A stretch of 64,000 nt of DNA, from positions 479,064-543,063 of the forward strand of contig MNCI01002331.1 in the NCBI GenBank assembly GCA_015680685.1. The letters are read 5' to 3'. The notes under the pieces were generated by a model. That model ran no database searches. It was not told the DNA's origin and worked only from the letters and a program-made list of their open reading frames with translations. This document shows, piece by piece, positions 58,501 to 64,000 of the stretch. Positions within the stretch are counted from its first letter, which is position 1; every line of letters starts with the position of its first letter. A program made the position numbers and the translations under genes. This stretch comes from Gnetum montanum. Taxonomy: Eukaryota; Streptophyta; Gnetopsida; Gnetales; Gnetaceae.

Positions 58501-60692
58501 AAAATCATTCAGACATCATACACTGAAGAAACAAAAGCTTGTCGATCATCATTCTCTATCATCATAGCCTGTCACATGAGTTATTCATCTCTATCAAAAT
58601 CAAGAGCTCACAGTTTTTTTCCATATTCACTCTGAGGAAAGCAATGTCGGCTGAAACAGGGGGGGGGGGGGGTGGGGAGCATCTCAGATTTATTATCTTG
58701 CCAAGATGAATCCTAGAAGAGTCGAGCATCTCAGATTATAAATCTGAATTTTGAAGAACAGTATCACTATACTTCCTCCCAACATTGTTGCTGTACGATT
58801 GAATGAAAGCTTTTCTGGTCCAAACAAGGGACCCTAATTGTAATTGTGAGCTAATGCTTCAAGAATATTAAATTTCAACGGATTCCTAAAAATCAATGAA
58901 CTATAGCTGCCTTTAATTTGAATGCATACTTTCTGCTGTAGCATTAGGATACTACACTGAAGATGGTTTTAAATTGAGCAAATTGTATATTTTACTCTGT
59001 CCAGTGGCATCTGGTAAGAAAGCAATAAATTTCAGTTTTATATTTCATAGTTACTGATCTCACACTTTGAATCTATTTCTTTTTCTGTTTTAGATGAATC
59101 AGCATGAATGAACTCTAAGAACTCTCCTCAGTCAATACTGTTTTATACCTCCTTTCTTTTATAAATGATGTGGTGTGATCACTGCTCAGTGGCCACATAA
59201 GACGCCAATAGCAACCCTGCACTTCAGCAAGCTATATTCACTCTGGTATGAATGCCTTTCTCAAACTTGCCCAACACGATTCTGATATTAACACGACTCG
59301 TCCCAGAAAAAACATTTCCAGTACATGATTAATAAAGGAAGGCTTATAGGAATTTCTGATCTGTTTGGAAAGATAGAAAGACTCATTACATTGGACCCTC
59401 ATTGTTAGCACACAAAGACTTAGTAACACAAAGCAACATCAAAGCCTAATCTCTTTTGGAATAACTACTTGAAGCTTAAACCAAGTCTCACAACTTTAAA
59501 TAGAATCACCGTACCATCATTCTAAATGGCCCTTCATCATATTTTTCTATGTTTTAACACACCTTGAACTGCATAACCAAGGATTCAACCCAACTCTGCT
59601 TTCACAGAACTAAGCACATAAGCTTTACAAATAAAATATATGAAACTATTTCATTATCTTGAATTGTTTTTAAAGAAATTGTTGATCATACTAGATTCAT
59701 ATAATTGATTTCTCACTAAAGATTAAAGCCAAAGTAAAAGGGACTAAATTTGATATTCGATTGTATCAAAGAAAACATCAAAACTATCTTTTCTTTGAAA
59801 AATGCAAATCATAAACTCAGTATATAGCAGGATTTACCATTGGCAATTAAGTCCCTCTCAAGCCTCTCTGGTTTAACACGCATCCAGCAGAGAATTGAGC
59901 CTGCCAAAAACAAGCGTGAAGCCAGACGCATTTCTGGCCTCATTCTTCTCTTCCTGTAATTCATTTGCTTCACTGCTTTGGCTAACCTACATGACTCTTT
60001 CAGGATAGAATAGCAGTCATCTATGATCTGTTTGTCTTTACAATCTTTTATCTTATCAAAGTTTAGTATGATGAACCCAACAGAAAGTAACCCTATGCAC
60101 ACAGCACACCGAACTTTCTTGCCTCTGTCCTTATTTTTCAATATCACTGCAGCTAGGCCATTGGCATCAGTATCTCCCTTAAGAAAATATTTGTCCTGTT
60201 TGGCATGGATTTTGCAAAGTCAGAAACACTAAACAGTATATAAACCTCTGTATGAATATAACATTCCAATAGATATGTCCGACACATGGGAAAAACAAGT
60301 AAATAAATACATAAAATGATATCCGCATTAAAAATCATGTTCCCAACCAATATTGTATCCTGTGGATCTTCATGAGAAAAAATTTGTTCCAGAATGTCAA
60401 CAGATTTTAGCTTCTCCAAAATATCCGTCTTTGGATCAGGTATAGTTTCCACCGGCTCCCCAGGCCTTGTCTCCTGAGGCACAAATATAAAAGCTTTCAA
60501 AAATTTTGTGACAAAAATGAAAAACTAAGTAACCGCCACCTTCTAATGAAGACTTACCTCAAGATTTTTGAAATGAATTTGGACTTGATCGATAAGCCCC
60601 TTCCAATTAATTTCTTCCATAGGATCTTTGTCTTCCATGTCTGACTTATCGTCATCTTCAAGAGGACAGCAGCACTTATACAACTTAGACAT
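55526..60692 (-). CDS. NB-ARC/LRR disease-resistance-type gene, seven exons
   Basis: Exons on the minus strand: 60558-60692, 60348-60473, 59838-60195, 58298-58432, 57162-58183, 56183-56488, 55526-56080. Phases fit throughout (0, 0, 1, 1, 0, 0), giving about 878 residues. The exon 2 donor (GTTGGG) and the exon 4 acceptor are the least certain. The N-terminus (MSKLYKCCCPLEDDD) carries a Cys triplet but no TIR. About residues 100-200 are helical and basic with one hydrophobic stretch (AVCIGLLSVGFIIL). The P-loop GESGIGKTTLADAV is at about residue 280. The kinase-2 strand reads FIYIDNAL where NLRs normally have a double Asp; RNBS-B is FLVTAKD. The GLPL-like site is SKGSPGWIF and MHD is not recognisable. 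LRR-like repeats follow (LPDEILSLPLEEFYI, LPQNIEQWKNLQMLSL, LPVGFKKLTKLTELDL). It is probably an intracellular immune receptor. No internal stops were seen. A retroelement-free introns set and an upstream TATA support a live gene. Confidence 0.8.
57155..57265 (-). repeat. 51-bp tandem duplication at the 3' end of NLR exon 5
   Basis: The unit encodes TSAEATGGSEKNITGQV and TSAKATGGLEKKITGQV. It duplicates the splice donor, so both CAG|GTAACG (about 57213) and CAG|GTACGT (57161) could be used. Both choices keep frame because the unit is 17 codons. Confidence 0.8.
58661..58676. repeat. Poly-G run in NLR intron
   Basis: About 15 G residues at 58661-58676 followed by tggggag, within the intron between exons 3 and 4. 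Length is uncertain, as for any homopolymer. Confidence 0.6.
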
Positions 60693-61149
60693 TTCTCTTC
60701 CTGCTTGTGTGCACGAAAACTGAATTGCTCTTAGATCAATAACAATCGTGGTTGTTATGGGAGAGATGTAATCTTTTATAGTGAAAAATTTACAGCTGCT
60801 TCATGGAATCTGGAGAAAATTGCATATCAAAGTTATGCACTTATTTTGATGCACAGCTCGTGATTGATTGGAAGGGTCCATTTAGACAAAAGAAATGGTA
60901 TTTGAACTTTGGAATAAAGTGCAAAGAAACAACATTTTTGAATTCATAAAATGTTATTTCCTTATTTGTTTTCCAAGAATTTTTTGGGCAACATTTGATG
61001 ACATAACCTATTTTGTTGAGATAAGGTTAGAATGATGATAATGATGACGTTGTTTTGTGAGTGGAAACATTTACTCAAAGGCCTAATTTTGGTAAATTCT
61101 ATAGAAATGTTGGCTGTAATCTTTTTAATACCTTATATCTATTATTCAG
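60693..61149. promoter_or_regulatory. Short intergenic region between two head-to-head genes
   Basis: 457 bases separate the NLR start and the first recognised exon of the plus-strand gene. It may act as a shared promoter, or it may hold an unrecognised first exon of the plus-strand gene. Confidence 0.35.
60774..60782 (-). promoter_or_regulatory. TATA box of the NLR gene
   Basis: The minus strand reads CACTATAAAAGATTAC about 85 bases before the ATG at 60692. Confidence 0.6.
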
Positions 61150-62179
61150 GATGCAGGGAAACTTGAAAAATGAAAAAGACAACCTAAAGGACAGCATTCG
61201 GTTGGAGGTTTTCAGCTATTTCTACTGTAGAATAGAAATTCTTTATGAAAAGCATGATTATTCCCTGCTGCAGCTATCATTTCTCAACAAGGTTTAAGCC
61301 TTTAAAGACACAACAACATGCAAGAATAATTTGTTCTTCTTCCTGCTAGCTTCCATGGCATCTTTTAGTTGTCAAAAGCTAAAAATTCTGTTTCTGTACA
61401 TGCAGGTTGCTTTTGCAATCACCCAACGAATGTGGAGTTTCCAAACTACTTTCTTCAAAACATGGCAAGAAATCTTTGAGCAAAATCATCCAAATTCCAA
61501 CTACAAAAAGAATGTTCTACGACCTTTCACAGACCCCAATGTGCCTTTAAGTAGAGACCCGACAAACATCATCATGGAAGGAAGGTATTCTGCAAGCAAA
61601 GAATTTGATTTTCATCTTTTTTCTAAAGTAGCACTGAAATGGACATTAACTGTTGTGCCCGATTGTTATGATCAAGGATTTTTATCTGTTTGCACAATAA
61701 TAGTGGCTCTTTCTTTACATATACTGGAGGTTCAGCGAGCAGTAATACATGTTCAGTCATCAGAGCCCCAAAAATGGAGAAGATTCCTTCATGCACTAAA
61801 CTGTGGCAGTGTACATCCAGAATTTGGGGGCTCTGCATGCAGCACAATGACACTTCAGTGATTTTTCCTGATCTTAATCCCTTGGAGGATATTGCAGTGC
61901 AGGGCAACCAGGAAGGAGAATCCTATGCCAATTTGGACTTGGCTGATTTGCTGGGCGGAATTTCCACTATTTATAGAACTATAGAAGTGAGTTCAGGAAA
62001 CACGCTTCTATTAGATTGTATAATTATAAGCTACCCTGTATTACATTCATCAGCATTCAGGGGCAGATCGTGACAGTGAGGTACCTCCAAAGGAAAAGAG
62101 AGAATTTAGGGAAATGCTGTCGGACATTCCTGTTCTCAGAGAGTTGTTTACAGAAGGAAAGCCAAACCCTAATGTACTG
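61150..62179 (+). CDS. Unrecognised multi-exon gene, four exons, ends not determined
   Basis: Exons 61150-61291, 61406-61584, 61764-61986 and 62054-62179 join in phase (0, 2, 0) with AG acceptors and GT donors; the 61291 donor (GTTTAAG) is weak. The protein contains RLEVFSYFYCRIEILYEKH, AITQRMWSFQTTFFKTWQEI, VLRPFTDPNVPLSRDPTN, CTSRIWGLCMQHNDTSVIF, ANLDLADLLGGISTIYRTI and KEKREFREMLSDIPVLREL. It looks like a helical, non-repetitive plant protein. I do not recognise the family. There are no stops within the exons. The first exon begins with the last base of a codon, so an upstream exon or an ATG at 61151 is possible. The last donor leads into a repeat-filled intron and no later exon is seen before the window ends. 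It could be a gene with a long intron or a truncated copy. Confidence 0.55.
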
Positions 62180-62529
62180 GTATGAAATTGTTCATTTCTT
62201 TTTCCTTTTTTATTTCTCTTTTCCACCCTCATTGCTTATCCCGCTTGTAAACAAGCCAACATTTCTTTTTTTGTTCCCATTACCTGCACTTCAATGGCTA
62301 AATGCTTATCCCCTGCTATGAAATTGTTTGTCAGGTTTTTTATCATCTCGAGCCTCAATGCTCATTGCATTACAATGAAAGTGTGTATTTCTTTTTCTCT
62401 CCCATTACATTGAGCCTTATCCCATTGTGAAATTGTTCATTTCATTCTTTTTTATCACCTAGAGCCCAATTTCATTCTTTTTTATGACCTAGAGCAAAAG
62501 CCTCAATGTTCATCCTAGAAATTGTTCAT
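62180..62529. repeat. Diverged precursor units of the 117-bp array
   Basis: Recurring pieces 'gaaattgttcatttc', 'tttttatcacctagagcc' and 'gcctcaatgttcatc' occur in irregular order. They are the same pieces that make up the regular array to the right. Confidence 0.5.
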
Positions 62530-63235
62530 TTCATTTTTTTTTCATCACTTTTAGAGCCTCAATGTTCATCTTGCTAAGTTGGGTGAAAAAATGATATATA
62601 ACTTTAGCACAAGCACATACTTTGATAAGTTTGATTTATGAAATATTTCATTTTTTTTTCATCACTTTTAGAGCCTCAATGTTCATCTTGCTAAGTTGGG
62701 TGAAAAAATGATATATAACTTTAGCACAAGCACATACTTTGATAAGTTTGATTTATGAAATATTTCATTTTTTTTTCATCACTTTTAGAGCCTCAATGTT
62801 CATCTTGCTAAGTTGGGTGAAAAAATGATATATAACTTTAGCACAAGCACATACTTTGATAAGTTTGATTTATGAAATATTTCATTTTTTTTTCATCACT
62901 TTTAGAGCCTCAATGTTCATCTTGCTAAGTTGGGTGAAAAAATGATATATAACTTTAGCACAAGCACATACTTTGATAAGTTTGATTTATGAAATATTTC
63001 ATTTTTTTTTCATCACTTTTAGAGCCTCAATGTTCATCTTGCTAAGTTGGGTGAAAAAATGATATATAACTTTAGCACAAGCACATACTTTGATAAGTTT
63101 GATTTATGAAATATTTCATTTTTTTTTCATCACTTTTAGAGCCTCAATGTTCATCTTGCTAAGTTGGGTGAAAAAATGATATATAACTTTAGCACAAGCA
63201 CATACTTTGATAAGTTTGATTTATGAAATATTTCA
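62530..63235. repeat. Tandem array, six nearly identical copies of a 117-bp unit
   Basis: The marker gagcctcaatgttcatcttg starts at 62554, 62671, 62788, 62905, 63022 and 63139, an exact spacing of 117. Each unit has a T-run, the marker, a tgggtgaaaaaatgatat segment and gataagtttgatttatg. No differences were noticed between the inner copies. Confidence 0.95.
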
Positions 63236-63489
63236 TGTGTTCTTGATAGATTTTAAGTGGTGAATTAGCAACCATATTTCCCCAAGGGAGAAAATGATGT
63301 AAATTCTTTGGCTTACGTGACCATAAGAGACATTTCAAGCAATTCCAAGCTTCTTGTGGTTCTAGTCTCTATAGCATCTATGCTAGAAAGATGGCAAAAT
63401 ATCACTAAAAACAGGGATGAATGTCTGGGTGTTATGAGACAAATGTGGGCCATGTGTGAGCTTTTGTGCAAAGTAACCACCATCAACTA

Positions 63490-64000
63490 GTAGCTATGAT
63501 TGGCACCAAAGTCCTAATGGCAATAAAGAAGAAAAAGACACGTAAGAAAATTTAAATAAAACAAAATATAAAAGAAATTGTAAAATATTTAAGAAAATGG
63601 AAAACTTGTGTAAAACAAAAATGTTGAAAAACTGAGGAGCCACTTGTAGGGTATTAACATGGATGGCCATCTCCCCCACGACTGAGTTGGAAGAGAGAGA
63701 TTTGAAAGATTGAGCATGTGTGGCCATCTATTGAGGCATTGTTCCCACTAGTTGTTCTTATCTTTAGGAAAGGTTTAAGTTGTTGGGTGTTGACTAACAA
63801 CCTTTTATTGGGCTAGCATTATAGTATATCATCATGGCCCTAGATGGAAAAGTTTCATAGATAATGTACGGGCCCTCCTAGAGTGTTTGAAATTTTGTCC
63901 ATTGTGGCACATGCATGGGGCTCTAGTAGAGTACCATATCTCTTGGTTGAAATTTTACTTTCCTTATTCTAAGGTCATGACGTTGCTTGGTATGTTCCTT
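63490..64000 (-). mobile_element. Element E: 3' part of an A/C-type element, continuing beyond the window
   Basis: From about 63540 it matches the A-rich end of the spacer in A. A PPT-like motif follows at 63665-63690 and then the C-terminal end of INT (about 63770-64000; NKRLLVNTQQLKPF-like before the stop, with a degraded GP-type segment upstream). There is no LTR on its left, so the copy is truncated at about 63490 or the rest is diverged. Confidence 0.7.

Overview
The window looks like gene-poor, repeat-rich nuclear DNA of a seed plant. A gymnosperm is the best guess: the LTR retrotransposons are old yet still complete, and the one resistance-type gene has a divergent nucleotide-binding domain. 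There are no bacterial operons, rRNA genes or CRISPR arrays. About four fifths of the window is Ty3/gypsy retrotransposon, nearly all transcribed on the minus strand.

Layout. (1) 1-12454: element A, Athila-like, with its 5' LTR at 11538-12454 and its 3' LTR off the left edge. It carries gag, PR, RT, RNase H and INT, a long noncoding spacer, and a third ORF (ORF3) after INT. (2) 12455-15276: AT-rich spacer. (3) 15282-52108: element C, same superfamily, LTRs of about 800 bp, flanked by GCTAT target-site duplications. It is split by two later insertions. Element D (21111-39620, duplication GGAAC, Tat-like with an extra archaeal-type RNase H) sits between the PR and RT of C. Element B (42358-51208, duplication ATTAA, Athila-like, keeping gag and ORF3 but lacking pol) sits in the leader of C. 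With both removed, C is about 9.4 kb and its pol reads across the D junction as in A. (4) 52109-55500: spacer with a plus-strand pol relic and a fold-back of two tRNA-derived repeats. (5) 55526-60692: a seven-exon NB-ARC/LRR gene on the minus strand. (6) 61150-62179: four phase-consistent exons of an unrecognised plus-strand gene, head-to-head with the NLR. (7) 62530-63235: six copies of a 117-bp tandem repeat. (8) about 63490-64000: 3' fragment of another A/C-type element.

The most unusual signals are inside the retroelements. Each family has its own CpG-rich palindrome: GACGAGGCCTCGTC-like in A, GATATCGCGTACGCGATATC-like in B and C, GCTACGCTACGTAGCGTAGC in D. It always lies just upstream of the U3 TATA box. 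In A and B the palindrome-plus-TATA module appears a second time inside the element, upstream of ORF3, which suggests an internal promoter. Element D carries, between PR and RT and antisense to gag-pol, a multi-exon coding gene (28371-32799) whose splice sites keep reading phase. The GCTACGC motifs of D lie in the introns of that gene and in its LTRs. Three blocks of short hairpin repeats mark the noncoding junctions of D.
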